Origin: Acidobacteriota bacterium
Lineage (GTDB): Bacteria; Acidobacteriota; Terriglobia; Versatilivoradales; Versatilivoraceae
Assembly (NCBI GenBank): GCA_022826755.1
Contig: JAJDUG010000016.1
Span: 24,680-88,679, forward strand
Direction: 5' to 3'
Length of the DNA stretch: 64,000 bases
A model generated the notes under the pieces. That model was given only the letters and a program-made list of their open reading frames with translations. It searched no databases and was not told where the DNA came from. Made by a program: the position numbers and the translations under genes. Shown in pieces: positions 8,900 to 17,774 of the stretch; within the stretch, counting starts at the first letter, position 1; each line of letters opens with the position of its first letter.

Positions 8900-9431
8900 G
8901 GTCCGGGGGGGTCGCGGTATTTCTCGGCGTGGGTTGCAAACGTGTCTTTTCCAGGATGGCGCTCACTATTGTATCAGGGGGCAGGGTGGCGTCGACCTCA
9001 AAATCACTCAGCCGGTACAGGGGCAACCGGGAGGCATAGAGCGCTCTTGCGGAAGCCGGATCCTTCAGGAGCGGCCGGGTGCCGTCCGGGGGGCATCGCT
9101 CCAGCACGTCTTCCAGGGGTAGGTCGAGAAATACGGATAGCCCCAGTTTGCTGATCTGGAGACGGTTCCCCGGGTCCGCAAATGCACCACCCCCCAGGGC
9201 CGCGACGCAATAGTTCCACTGCTCCAGGTTCCTCAAGGCATTGCTTTCCATCTGTCGAAAGAAGGGTTCCCCGCGCTCTGAGAAAATTCGGTGGATCGGG
9301 CCTCCGAAGGAAGCCTCGATCATGGAGTCCAGGTCCAGGAAGGGCCATCCGAGGCGCTTGGCCAGCAACGGTCCGACAGTGGACTTCCCTGAGCCCATGA
9401 AGCCGACCAGGAAGACACGGTCTCTTTCCAT
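8889..9431 (-). CDS. aroK: Shikimate kinase
   Basis: This ~180-residue enzyme phosphorylates shikimate in aromatic amino acid synthesis. The Walker A loop is 'GFMGSGKST' at residues about 10-18. 'FLDLDSMIE' supplies the shikimate-binding Asp, 'ERGEPFFRQME' the Arg-Gly-Glu block, and 'LGGGAF' the Gly-Gly-Gly motif. A TTG two codons upstream (9437) is also in frame, but ATG 9431 fits the family start. No ribosome-binding site is possible in the usual place because a T-run terminator ends five bases upstream. Confidence 0.92.
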   Translation of the reverse strand: MERDRVFLVGFMGSGKSTVGPLLAKRLGWPFLDLDSMIEASFGGPIHRIFSERGEPFFRQMESNALRNLEQWNYCVAALGGGAFADPGNRLQISKLGLSVFLDLPLEDVLERCPPDGTRPLLKDPASARALYASRLPLYRLSDFEVDATLPPDTIVSAILEKTRLQPTPRNTATPPDHGR

Positions 9432-9435
9432 TTGC

Positions 9436-9463
9436 AAAAAAATAGCCCAAGGGGGCTTGGGCT
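9436..9463 (-). terminator. Rho-independent terminator after the sigma/anti-sigma/DUF4097 set
   Basis: On the minus strand an 8-bp perfect stem (AGCCCAAG / CTTGGGCT) with a four-C loop is followed by ATTTTTTT. It sits 40 bases after the stop of the DUF4097-like gene and ends only five bases before the aroK ATG at 9431. Confidence 0.85.
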
Positions 9464-9502
9464 TGCCTTCAGTGAAGCTCGGCGGGGTTGGAGAAACAGG
9501 GG

Positions 9503-10396
9503 CTAGAACTCTTCCTCTGAAGACTGGCGTTTGATCTGGATCGGGCCACTGAAGGTGGAGAGCTGCACGGTTGCCGCTCCTTCGTTCAGGGTGCCCAACA
9601 GCGAATGGCGGTCACGCCACAGCGGTCGGTGTCGCTTCGACTTGATGGGAAGGTCGGTCTTGATGCTTCCCTTGACTGTCCGGGCTTCCCACTCCACCGA
9701 GGCTTCCTCGTCGCAGATGACCGAGATCTGACCGTCGGTGCTGGAAAGATTGTAGGAGCCTCCTCCCATGAAATCCCCTTTATAGGTGATGTTGCCAAGG
9801 GTCGAATTGGCCTTGACATTGTCGCTCTCCAACTGGTCCAGCACAATGTCTCCAGTCACCGTGGTGGCGTGAATGGTTCCCTTGGATTGGGTGACCTCCA
9901 CTGCCTTCCGTCCGATGGAGGAGGCGTTGACATAACCATCGACCCCGGCCACCTTGACCTCTGCCTCAACCACGTCCACGCTCACCTGGCCTCGAATGTT
10001 GTGCACCGTGACAACGCCCATGTTGGATCGAATCTCGAGGTTCGATTGTTCCGGAACGTAGAGCTCATAGTCCACCACCGTATTCTCGGCGGTGGCCAGT
10101 TCGTCCAGCACGTTGCTGGTGATCCGCACCCGGTTGGGCCCGACCTCGGTATCGATTTCAACGTTCTCCGAACGCCTCATCCCGATCACCGTCACCACCT
10201 TGTTCTTGCCGCCCTCGACGGAGATCATGCCGGAATAGTTCACGAGGATGATGGTGGGCGAATCGCCGACGTTGAAGATCTTTTCCTCACGATGGTCGTG
10301 AGCGCCGGCAATCGGGGGAAGCGCCAGCATCAGAGTGGCCGACAGGGTCAGGAGAGTCAGGGGGTGGGTCATGATCGCGGTTGCAAAACCTCTCAT
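9503..10396 (-). CDS. Secreted DUF4097-like beta-strand repeat protein
   Basis: This 297-residue exported protein has a signal peptide at residues ~9-32 (THPLTLLTLSATLMLALPPIAGA). The body is a run of short repeated strands with a G-x-I/V periodicity ('GMISVEGGKNKVVTVIGM', 'VEVTQSKGTIHATTVTGDI'). That is typical of the DUF4097/DUF2807 right-handed beta-solenoid proteins. An internal ATG at 10372 is an alternative start. It is the third gene after an ECF sigma factor and its zinc-finger anti-sigma factor, an arrangement often seen for envelope-stress loci. A structural or sensing role in the envelope is therefore inferred, not shown. Confidence 0.75.
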   Translation of the reverse strand: MRGFATAIMTHPLTLLTLSATLMLALPPIAGAHDHREEKIFNVGDSPTIILVNYSGMISVEGGKNKVVTVIGMRRSENVEIDTEVGPNRVRITSNVLDELATAENTVVDYELYVPEQSNLEIRSNMGVVTVHNIRGQVSVDVVEAEVKVAGVDGYVNASSIGRKAVEVTQSKGTIHATTVTGDIVLDQLESDNVKANSTLGNITYKGDFMGGGSYNLSSTDGQISVICDEEASVEWEARTVKGSIKTDLPIKSKRHRPLWRDRHSLLGTLNEGAATVQLSTFSGPIQIKRQSSEEEF

Positions 10397-10405
10397 GTTC
10401 AGGAG

Positions 10406-11095
10406 TTATAGCAATGAATCCGAGGTCACAATCGTTTGCATCAACTCGACTTTCTTTTGATAAGCGGCCAGGAGGTACCGCTGGGCCAGCGGATTTTGCG
10501 GGCTGTTCTCCACTGCCCGCTTGCACTCGTTCAGGTAGTAATCCATGGTCGCCAGGTTGTCGTGAAACACCTGCGCCAGCACTGGATCCAGGCTCTCGAG
10601 CTTCTTTTGCGAGCTTGCGCTGAGCGCCTCGATGGCGGCGCGATAATTCGCCTCCGCCTTTCGGAGTTCCTCGAGAACGGCCTCCTGGTGGGAGGTCGAA
10701 ACCACGGGAACCGGAACCACCGGCGAGCGGGTAGTCAGGTCGTAGACCAGCAGCGACCCGATCCCGAGTAACAGGGCCAATATAGCACCGCTCCAGGCGG
10801 GTTTCAAGTCAGGCAAGCGCTTGGGAAAAATCGCGGCCCAGAAGGACTCCTTGGGCTTGGAACGAATGAGCCCTTCGGCCTCGAGCTGGGTTCGGAGGTT
10901 GGTCCAGAGGTGTTCGGGTGGATCCAGGGGCTCCAATCCCTTCACACCTTCGCCGATGGCATTCAGATCCCGATGGAAAGCGGCGCACTCGGGGCAGCAC
11001 TCGAGATGTCGCTTGACCGTCTCGGCCCCCGTGAGATCCAGTTGGCCATCCACCCACAACGAGACATCTTCTTGCAAATCAGGACAATTGATCAT
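10406..11095 (-). CDS. Zinc-finger anti-sigma factor, membrane-anchored
   Basis: This 229-residue protein begins MINCPDLQEDVSLWVDGQL and carries the anti-sigma zinc motif 'HLECCPEC' (His-x3-Cys-x2-Cys, residues ~29-36). One transmembrane segment follows near residue 90 (GAILALLLGIGSLLVYDL), then an extracytoplasmic helical tail. It would hold the sigma factor encoded 73 bases upstream. The chosen ATG at 11095 has GAGGAAA seven bases upstream; a longer frame to 11161 adds residues without a good start site. Confidence 0.85.
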   Translation of the reverse strand: MINCPDLQEDVSLWVDGQLDLTGAETVKRHLECCPECAAFHRDLNAIGEGVKGLEPLDPPEHLWTNLRTQLEAEGLIRSKPKESFWAAIFPKRLPDLKPAWSGAILALLLGIGSLLVYDLTTRSPVVPVPVVSTSHQEAVLEELRKAEANYRAAIEALSASSQKKLESLDPVLAQVFHDNLATMDYYLNECKRAVENSPQNPLAQRYLLAAYQKKVELMQTIVTSDSLL

Positions 11096-11168
11096 TGGGT
11101 TTTCCTCGACCAACCCGAGTGGAACCTGAAAAGTGACTAACCTCCGGTAAATTAGATACAAAAAACCG

Positions 11169-11753
11169 CTATCGTGATGCCTTGAGTTGTTTTTTTTCCA
11201 ATTTTGGCTTCTTGTCCAGTAAAAGGGACCTGAGTTTGAGCCGTGCCTTGAAGAGCTGCGACTTGGAGTTTCCGACCGAACAACCCATCATCCGGGCAAT
11301 CTCGTTGTGTTCATATCCTTCAACGTCGTGCAGGACAAACACGGTGCGGTAGCCTCGGGGTAGAGCCGCGATCGCCTTCTCCAGGGTAATCCGGTCCACC
11401 ACTCCCAACAGGTCGATATCCTCGGATCCATACTCCTTGGGGGGAAGATCCTGCCCGTCGTCGCGATCCTGGTCCAGCGAGACCTGGTCCAGCCCCTTCT
11501 TTCTGATGCGCATCAGGATGATATTGACTGTCAGGCGATGCATCCAGGTCGAAAACGCCGAGTCTCCCCGGAAAGTGCCGATCTTCCTGAAGAGTTGCAT
11601 GAAGGCTTCCTGGCTCAGATCCTCCGCCTCGGCCGGATCGCGTACCATCCTCAAGCAGAGCGAGTAGACCCGGCGCTTGTGCATGTTGTACAGCACCTCG
11701 AATGCCTGCGGGTTGCCGGCGACGCATCCAGCGATGGCTTGAGCTTCGGTCAT
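11169..11753 (-). CDS. ECF-type RNA polymerase sigma factor (RpoE-like)
   Basis: This 194-residue sigma-70 family protein of the extracytoplasmic-function group shows region 2 as 'FEVLYNMHKRRVYSLCLRMV' and 'DLSQEAFMQLFRKIGTF'. Region 4 is 'ALPRGYRTVFVLHDVEGY', with the helix-turn-helix 'HNEIARMMGCSVGNSKSQLF'. It lies first in an operon with its predicted anti-sigma factor and a DUF4097-like secreted protein. ATG 11753 begins the conserved part. The frame continues upstream to 11921, but those residues are not family-like and overlap the promoter. Confidence 0.92.
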   Translation of the reverse strand: MTEAQAIAGCVAGNPQAFEVLYNMHKRRVYSLCLRMVRDPAEAEDLSQEAFMQLFRKIGTFRGDSAFSTWMHRLTVNIILMRIRKKGLDQVSLDQDRDDGQDLPPKEYGSEDIDLLGVVDRITLEKAIAALPRGYRTVFVLHDVEGYEHNEIARMMGCSVGNSKSQLFKARLKLRSLLLDKKPKLEKKQLKASR

Positions 11754-11892
11754 CTGTAAGAACCAGGGAGCACAGCGGCAGTCGCACCATTGGTGAACAG
11801 TTCCGGGAAGGCGACCGGACTGATTCCAAAAGTTGTTACCTGCAAATGACTTATCACATCCGCAAGGGTCAGCGCTGCTCGCCTGAGGGTCG

Positions 11893-11921
11893 AAAATAGC
11901 GGATGGTTGGGAAGGTGTCAA
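11893..11921 (-). promoter_or_regulatory. Sigma-70-type promoter for the ECF operon
   Basis: On the minus strand TTGACA (11921-11916) is separated by 17 bases from TATTTT (11898-11893). The start point would lie ~130 bases upstream of the sigma-factor ATG, leaving a long leader. A GGAACT sequence at about 11804-11809 (minus) could be an ECF-type -35 for autoregulation, but no matching -10 is clear. Confidence 0.5.
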
Positions 11922-12335
11922 CCTCCGAAAGGGGCTTGTCCCCCTGCGGAAGGAGGTCCGGAGCGGTGGTTCCGCGAGGTCGAGTCCGCATGCTGTGGCC
12001 GGAGCGGCGTCAGCGGTGCAGCCGGTAACCGCCCGCCTGAAACAACCCCCGGTTCAACTGCCTGATTAACATGGATGAACAGGACATACAGGATTCCTGT
12101 TTGATGGGCCAGGACGGAATGCTCCGGGACGAACGTTCTCTCCCCCCTCGAGTTCGACCAATACCCTATCTTAGGATGCACCATCGGTTTAACTTTAGTC
12201 TCATCAAGGGTTAAGCTGTTCACGTCCTTGACTGGGGAGGGCTTTCTGTGTAGGGTTAGTCGCGACTATTCCCGGAGCCTGGGGTGGCGACTCCCTTGTT
12301 GACTTGGATTGGCTCCAGTCTCCCGACCCAACGAT
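11922..12335. other. Spacer without genes, contains an 'acaggat' dispersed repeat
   Basis: I see no gene in this stretch. A short unit at 12068-12097 ('aacatggatgaacagga' followed by 'catacaggatt') resembles the unit near 6.87 kb. The rest is unremarkable. Confidence 0.4.
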
Positions 12336-12800
12336 ATGAAGTGTCCCTATTGTGGTCACCTTGAAGACAAGGTGGTCGATTCCCGAGAGAGCAGGGAAGG
12401 GGAAGCGATCCGCCGCCGCCGCCAGTGCGCGCTTTGCGGGCGCAGGTTCACCAGTTACGAAAGGATCGACGAGATTCCCTATCTGGTGGTCAAGAAGGAT
12501 GGTTCTCGGGAGAGGTTTGATCCGCAGAAGCTGATGGCGGGCCTGTTGAAGGCCTGCGAGAAGCGTCCGGTGAGCATGAACCAACTGGAAACCATCGTGA
12601 ATGAAGTCGAGTCCTTTGTTCACGAATCCGGCGACCGCGAGAGACAGACTGCCCAGATCGGGGAGATGTTGATGGAGCGATTGCGCCAACTCGACAAGGT
12701 GGCCTACGTGCGATATGCCTCGGTGTACCTGGATTTCAAGGACATCAAGGAGTTCATGGCAGAGCTTCGGGAACTGCTCAGAGTTGAGAGAACGGACTGA
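12336..12800 (+). CDS. nrdR: Transcriptional repressor NrdR
   Basis: This 154-residue protein begins MKCPYCGHLEDKVVDSRES, the NrdR zinc ribbon, with the second Cys pair in 'CALCGRRFTSYER' (residues ~31-43). An ATP-cone domain follows ('VVKKDGSRERFDPQKLMAGLLKAC'). NrdR senses ATP/dATP and represses ribonucleotide-reductase operons. The frame is open upstream to 12309, but the conserved N-terminus fixes the start at 12336. It is separated from thiL by ~170 bases. Confidence 0.95.
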   Translation: MKCPYCGHLEDKVVDSRESREGEAIRRRRQCALCGRRFTSYERIDEIPYLVVKKDGSRERFDPQKLMAGLLKACEKRPVSMNQLETIVNEVESFVHESGDRERQTAQIGEMLMERLRQLDKVAYVRYASVYLDFKDIKEFMAELRELLRVERTD

Positions 12801-12970
12801 ATGACCCGGCGCGGCAGCGTCGAGCCCGCACTCGAGGCAATGGGCCCCTCCACAATGGCCACCGTATTTCGCACTATCCAAAAGCCCCCGCGGGGCGCCG
12901 CCGGCACCCGGAGTTCCCCCATGCCATGGAGCTCCAGGATTCGCCGGCGGGTGCGGAGGACGTAAGGATC

Positions 12971-13981
12971 ATGGCGGTCCGGTCCTCCGCTCAGGGTGAA
13001 ACCAGGCTGATCGAACGCATTCACCGCCTCGCCCGCCAAGCTCTCTCACCCTCCAAAAACGTTTCCATCTCATTTGGCGACGATGCCGCCGCGCTGGTCC
13101 CCTCCCCGGGGCACATACTGCTGATTTCGACCGATGCCCTTGTGGAGGGAATCCATTTCGATCTGGACTACTTTCGACCGGAGGATCTGGGTTGGAAGGC
13201 GCTGGCCGTCAACCTCAGCGACATCGCCGCCATGGGAGGCAGGCCCTTGGGATTCACCACTTCTTTGGCGTTTCCGAAAGAAACGCCGCCAAGCTTTGTA
13301 ACCCGGGTCTATCGGGGGATGTTGAAGCTGGCCGACCTCAGCGGGGCCGTTCTTCTGGGAGGAGACCTGTGCGCGTCTCCGGGAACCTTGTTTCTGGACG
13401 TGACCATGTTGGGAGAAGTGAAATCGGAGCAGGTGCGCACTCGAGACCATGCTCGTCCTGGAGACAGGCTTTTCGTCACCGGGGAGCTCGGGGCCTCGGC
13501 CATAGGACTGGAGCTGCTCCGGCGGTTTCCCAGGCGGGCCCGTTACTATCCGCACCTGGCCGGAAGGCATTTACGACCGATACCCAGAAATCGCATGGGT
13601 TGCTGGCTGGCCGGCGACGGTTGCGCTTCCGCTCTCATCGACGTGAGTGATGGGCTCTCCACCGACCTTCACCATCTTTGCCAAGCGAGTCGGGTGGGAG
13701 CCGTGATTGAAGCGGACCGGATACCCTTGCCCGCAATCAGCCCAAAAGTCGGTTCCTGGGTGGAACGGTCCCTGCTAGACTATGGATTGAATGGTGGTGA
13801 GGACTACGAGCTCCTGTTCACCGTGCCGCACGGGAGACGGCATCGGGTTCCCGGGCGGTTGGATGGCCTCGGGATTCACGAAATCGGTTGCATTACCGAT
13901 GAGCCCGGGGCCTGTTGGCTTCGGGAACGGGGAAGCCTGAGACCTCTTTCGCCCGGCGGATTCGACCATTTTCGACGGTAG
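12971..13981 (+). CDS. thiL: Thiamine-monophosphate kinase ThiL
   Basis: This 336-residue kinase makes thiamine diphosphate from thiamine monophosphate. Blocks seen are 'GETRLIERIHRLA' near the start, 'SFGDDAAAL', 'ISTDALVEGIHFDLDY', 'LAVNLSDIAAMGGRP' and 'FVTGELGASAIGL', all typical of ThiL metal and ATP binding. ATG 12971 has GGAGG at 12955-12959 and places the conserved start correctly; ATG 12926 would add 15 residues. ThiL product is the cofactor of the E1 enzyme encoded at 2.6-4.6 kb. Confidence 0.93.
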   Translation: MAVRSSAQGETRLIERIHRLARQALSPSKNVSISFGDDAAALVPSPGHILLISTDALVEGIHFDLDYFRPEDLGWKALAVNLSDIAAMGGRPLGFTTSLAFPKETPPSFVTRVYRGMLKLADLSGAVLLGGDLCASPGTLFLDVTMLGEVKSEQVRTRDHARPGDRLFVTGELGASAIGLELLRRFPRRARYYPHLAGRHLRPIPRNRMGCWLAGDGCASALIDVSDGLSTDLHHLCQASRVGAVIEADRIPLPAISPKVGSWVERSLLDYGLNGGEDYELLFTVPHGRRHRVPGRLDGLGIHEIGCITDEPGACWLRERGSLRPLSPGGFDHFRR

Positions 13982-13988
13982 TGTTCCA

Positions 13989-15494
13989 GTGTTCGGCAAC
14001 CGGTCTACAAGTCTTCCATCGCCAAAGCTTGGGGGCGGGGTTCGCATATTGGGAATGCTGATCCTGCTGCTGGCATCAGTTCGCCTGGGCCAGGCACAGA
14101 TACCTTCGATTCTGATTCAGCCCGATATTCGGGTGTTTACCGTTCTGGGAGCACTGCGGGCCGCCGGATTCGACGAGGGCTCACTCCTGCTCCATCCGGC
14201 CGGTCGTCCGATCGCCCGGGAATTCCGGAATGTGCCCGCCGGCCTGAAGGCACGGTTGGAGAACTTTTACGACTCCCACCGTGGAAGAGAGGATTCTCGA
14301 CAGGAGCTGACCAAATACATTTCCCTGGCGTTGGTCATCGACGGCCCCCCGGATTTCAAACCCCTCCTGCCCCCGGGGCAGATGCCTCCCGACGCCGGTT
14401 CAGTGGCGGAACTGACGAGTCTGCTGGCGGAGTTCTACGCCAAGGCAAGAATTGAATCGGTGTGGAGCCGGTACAAGCATCTTCATGATCAAGCCGTCCT
14501 GGATTACCGCCCGTTGATCAACCGGATGATCATGACCACCGAGGGATATCTGAGGTTGCGGTCGGGAGTCTATCGAGGACGTCAACTGGTCCTGGTGCCG
14601 GACTATCTGGTTCCTCCCAATACCTTCAATGCGCGAACCTACCAGAGCAGCTACTATTTTTTGTTCAGTCCTTCCCGCTCCCCCAAGATTTCTGAAATTC
14701 GCCACCAGTTCCTGCACTTCCTGCTGGATCCCTTTGCCGCCAGATTTCCGCTGCCGGCCGAAGAGAGAAAGGTTCTGAGGGAAATCATGCTGGTCGGGAG
14801 TGAACATCCGGAGAGCGCCGAGTACGGAGTGCAGGAGATGGTGACCGAGAGCCTCATCAAGGCAGTGGAGATGAGGCTCGATCGTTTGCCGAAAGCCGAG
14901 GCCGAGACGGCCTTGAACGAGGCTGCTCGTTCGGGAGCCTTGCTGTGCCGACATTTTTATGCGGCACTGCAACGGTTCGAGAAGGAATTCGAAGGATTTC
15001 AACTCTATTACCGGACGCTCCTCTCCGGACTGGACATTGATGGGGTTTGGGAGGCCCGGCAAGCGGCCATCGATTCACCGCCTGCAGAGACGGCGCCGGC
15101 CAATCGGCCAACGGAATTGGAGCGCCTTATTCGCCAGGCCAGGTCCAGCCTGGGAAGCGACGAGTTGGAGCGGGCCGCGGAGCTGTTCAACCTGGTGTTG
15201 GACCGGCACGACTCCCGCAACGGCGAGGCCTTGTACGGATTGGGCATCGTGGCCGTCAGCCGCGGTGACAAGCATGCGGCCCGGGACTATTTCGGCAGAA
15301 CAGTGGCCTCGGAATCCTGTCCGGACTCGGTCAAGGTATGGGCCTACATCTATCTGGGGAGACTCTTTGATCTGGACGACGAAAGGGAGGAGGCAGTTCT
15401 ACAGTACCGGGCTGCCGTTGCCCTGGGCGACGATACACGGGGTGCTCAGGCCGTTGCCCGGAGCGGATTGCTGGAGCCCTTCCAACCCAAGTGA
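13989..15494 (+). CDS. Secreted hypothetical protein with C-terminal TPR-like repeats
   Basis: This 501-residue exported protein starts at GTG 13989, seven bases after thiL; ATG 14055 is an alternative. A signal segment (ILGMLILLLASVRLGQA) ends near residue 36. The middle domain contains 'EIRHQFLHFLLDPFAARFPL', a His-rich motif shared by an uncharacterised group of acidobacterial proteins in my memory. The last ~100 residues are TPR-like ('ELERAAELFNLVLDRHD', 'EALYGLGIVAVSRGDKHAARDYF'). I do not recognise a specific function. Confidence 0.65.
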   Translation: MFGNRSTSLPSPKLGGGVRILGMLILLLASVRLGQAQIPSILIQPDIRVFTVLGALRAAGFDEGSLLLHPAGRPIAREFRNVPAGLKARLENFYDSHRGREDSRQELTKYISLALVIDGPPDFKPLLPPGQMPPDAGSVAELTSLLAEFYAKARIESVWSRYKHLHDQAVLDYRPLINRMIMTTEGYLRLRSGVYRGRQLVLVPDYLVPPNTFNARTYQSSYYFLFSPSRSPKISEIRHQFLHFLLDPFAARFPLPAEERKVLREIMLVGSEHPESAEYGVQEMVTESLIKAVEMRLDRLPKAEAETALNEAARSGALLCRHFYAALQRFEKEFEGFQLYYRTLLSGLDIDGVWEARQAAIDSPPAETAPANRPTELERLIRQARSSLGSDELERAAELFNLVLDRHDSRNGEALYGLGIVAVSRGDKHAARDYFGRTVASESCPDSVKVWAYIYLGRLFDLDDEREEAVLQYRAAVALGDDTRGAQAVARSGLLEPFQPK

Positions 15495-15512
15495 GGTAGA
15501 GTAATCCCGGCC

Positions 15513-16253
15513 ATGGAACATCCGCTCGAGAACCTGGAGGAGCGAATCGAGTACGCATTCAAGGATCGGTCCCTGCTGGTCAGAGCCTTGACCCACAGTT
15601 CCTATGCCAATGAATGCCGGTTCGAGCAGGGAGACAACGAGCAGTTGGAGTTCCTGGGAGACACCATCATTGGCTTTGCGGTGAGCGAATACCTGCTGCT
15701 GAACCACCCCGATTTCTCCGAGGGCCAACTCTCCAAGCTCAGAGCCCAACTGGTCAGTTCCAGCAGTTTGTTTCGCTCGGCCTCCGCCCTCCAACTGGGC
15801 CGATTCCTCAGATTGGGAAAAGGCGAAGAGAAAAACGGCGGCCGCAACAAACAGGCTGTTCTGGTGGATGCGACCGAGGCCCTGGCGGCGGCGCTGTATC
15901 TGGATGGAGGGATGGAAGCAGCCCGCGGCTTCGTGCTGAGACAGTTGGAGGAGGAGTTGGGGGACATCCGTTCGGGGCGCTTCGTCTCCAGCAATTACAA
16001 GTCCAGTCTGCAGGAGAAATTGCAATCCCTCCGGGAAGAGCCGCCTGTATACTCCGTCATCGACGAGTCCGGTCCCGATCATCGACGAAAATTTTGCGTC
16101 CGATTGACCATCGGAGGGGAGCCGGCGGCTCAAGGTCAAGGCGAGACCAAGAAGAGCGCCGAGCAGGACGCGGCCCGCCAGGCCCTGGAAAAAGTAGAGC
16201 GACAGTTTGCCTCGGGAGAAATCCTCAATCGTGGAAATTGTGAATTCAAATAA
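15513..16253 (+). CDS. rnc: Ribonuclease III
   Basis: This 246-residue double-strand-specific endoribonuclease has the signature 'NEQLEFLGDTIIGF' with catalytic E46 and D50. The second acidic pair lies in 'VDATEALAAALYLDGG'. The C-terminal double-stranded-RNA-binding domain begins at 'NYKSSLQEKLQSL' and ends 'KKSAEQDAARQALEKVE'. The usual 'ALTHSSYANE' block is present. It overlaps the beginning of lepB, a classic lepB/rnc pairing but in reversed order. Confidence 0.95.
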   Translation: MEHPLENLEERIEYAFKDRSLLVRALTHSSYANECRFEQGDNEQLEFLGDTIIGFAVSEYLLLNHPDFSEGQLSKLRAQLVSSSSLFRSASALQLGRFLRLGKGEEKNGGRNKQAVLVDATEALAAALYLDGGMEAARGFVLRQLEEELGDIRSGRFVSSNYKSSLQEKLQSLREEPPVYSVIDESGPDHRRKFCVRLTIGGEPAAQGQGETKKSAEQDAARQALEKVERQFASGEILNRGNCEFK

Positions 16254-17028
16254 CGCCGATCGCCCACCCAGGCAATCGACCCTGCGCGAGTACTTCGAAA
16301 GCTTTGTGGTGACCATCGTTCTGGCGCTTTTCGGAACGACCTTCGTGGTCCAGGCATTCAAGATTCCTACACCCTCCATGGAGGACAACCTGTTGGTTGG
16401 AGACCACCTGCTGGTCAACAAGTTCGTCTATGGCCATCCGGGGGGATGGCTGAAGCCGCTGCTTCCGTTCCAGCAGGTGAAGCACGGCGACGTCATTGTA
16501 TTCCGCTACCCGGAAGATCCCTCCAAGCACTACGTCAAGCGGGCCATCGGGCTGCCGGGAGACCGCATCCGCATGGAAAACCAGCGGTTGTACCGGAACG
16601 GCAAGCACGTGGCCGAGTCCTATGTGTTCCATAAGCGACCGGGACGCAGCGATGTGGAAATCAGGGACACCTTTCCGCTTAGCGAGGACCAGATCAATCG
16701 CTTCGCCGACTACAATCAGGCCCGGGATATTCACCTGGCCTACCGCTATTTCACGGAATTTACCGATGGCCGGGACGTCGTGGTTCCTCCTGGTCGATAC
16801 TTCGCCATGGGCGACAACCGCGACAATAGCGCCGACAGTCGATATTGGGGATTCGTGCCTCGAAAAAATATCGTGGGCAGGGCGTTCATTATCTATTGGT
16901 CGTTCGAGACGGGGCCAAGGCAACACCTGCACGATTCGCTTTCGGACCGAACCGGTCGGTTCGCGGATGTCCTGTTCAACTTTTTCCGCAAGACCCGTTG
17001 GAATCGGACGTTCAAGCTGGTGGGATGA
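16231..17028 (+). CDS. lepB: Signal peptidase I
   Basis: This 265-residue leader peptidase has one transmembrane segment (FVVTIVLALFGTTFVVQAF) before the catalytic serine in 'KIPTPSMEDNLLVGD' (S49). The general-base lysine is in 'HYVKRAIGLPGD' (K103), and the C-terminal box is 'MGDNRDNSADSRYWGFVP'. The start is a GTG at 16231 with GGGAGAA ten bases upstream; TTG 16207 is also in frame. The gene overlaps rnc by 23 bases. A long 'HKRPGRSDVEIRDTF' insert region between the boxes is normal in size for the family. Confidence 0.92.
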   Translation: MEIVNSNNADRPPRQSTLREYFESFVVTIVLALFGTTFVVQAFKIPTPSMEDNLLVGDHLLVNKFVYGHPGGWLKPLLPFQQVKHGDVIVFRYPEDPSKHYVKRAIGLPGDRIRMENQRLYRNGKHVAESYVFHKRPGRSDVEIRDTFPLSEDQINRFADYNQARDIHLAYRYFTEFTDGRDVVVPPGRYFAMGDNRDNSADSRYWGFVPRKNIVGRAFIIYWSFETGPRQHLHDSLSDRTGRFADVLFNFFRKTRWNRTFKLVG

Positions 17029-17669
17029 GAACGGGGAGCAGGCACCAGATGGGGAGACGAACGGCTCTTTGTTTGTTGGGTCTGCTTCTCTTGGGGGCGG
17101 GCGCCTGGCGATTTCTTCGCGCTCCCACGGAAGCATCCGGACCCGCCTCGGCGGCGAATCGGACCCCGGCCCAGGCATTTGCCGAAAAGCTGGCGGCCAT
17201 TGCCCTTCCGCCCGCAGGCTCCGCTGGAGGGCAGGCCGAGTTCACCGAAGCCGAGATCGACGCCTTCCTTCAACACGAGATATCACAGCACTACCCACAG
17301 GGAGTGAGACAGATCCGCTTCCGATTTCAGCGGAACCGGCTTACCGCCCGGGCGCTGCTGGACTTCGATGAAATGCAGGCCGATTCCGCGGCTGCCCGCA
17401 AATCCTTGGTGTGGGCACTGCTGCAGGGAGAACACTGGGTGGAGGTGTCCGGCAATCTGACCGGTGAGAACGGACTGGGGCGTTACGATATCCTGGGGAT
17501 TCGGATCGATGACCAGGAGGTCCCCAGGGTCTTGATCGATTTGCTGCTGGAACATTACGTGCTTCCCAAGTATCCCGGAGCGGGACCCAACACCGATTTT
17601 GATCTCCCCTTCAATATTCGGAGCATAGAGTTGTTGCCGGGCAAGGTCTTCGTCCGCTATGGGGAGTGA
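17025..17669 (+). CDS. Membrane-anchored/secreted hypothetical protein
   Basis: This ~214-residue protein starts at an ATG that overlaps the lepB stop (ATGA at 17025-17028), so it is probably translationally coupled. The N-terminus holds a signal or anchor (ALCLLGLLLLGAGAWRFL). The remainder has alternating strands and helices: 'AEFTEAEIDAFLQHEI' looks like a SynN/BOF-like lipid-binding protein start, and 'FNIRSIELLPGKVFVRY' ends it. I do not recognise a named family. The same arrangement suggests a periplasmic function in envelope biogenesis. Confidence 0.6.
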   Translation: MRTGSRHQMGRRTALCLLGLLLLGAGAWRFLRAPTEASGPASAANRTPAQAFAEKLAAIALPPAGSAGGQAEFTEAEIDAFLQHEISQHYPQGVRQIRFRFQRNRLTARALLDFDEMQADSAAARKSLVWALLQGEHWVEVSGNLTGENGLGRYDILGIRIDDQEVPRVLIDLLLEHYVLPKYPGAGPNTDFDLPFNIRSIELLPGKVFVRYGE

Positions 17670-17774
17670 TGGCCGCCCGGGCCGTGCGTGGCAACCCTCC
17701 CTGGAGATCCTTGCGGGAGAATCTCTCCCGGCAACGGACACCCGCTCCCACAGTGACCACCATTCGCCGCTCGA

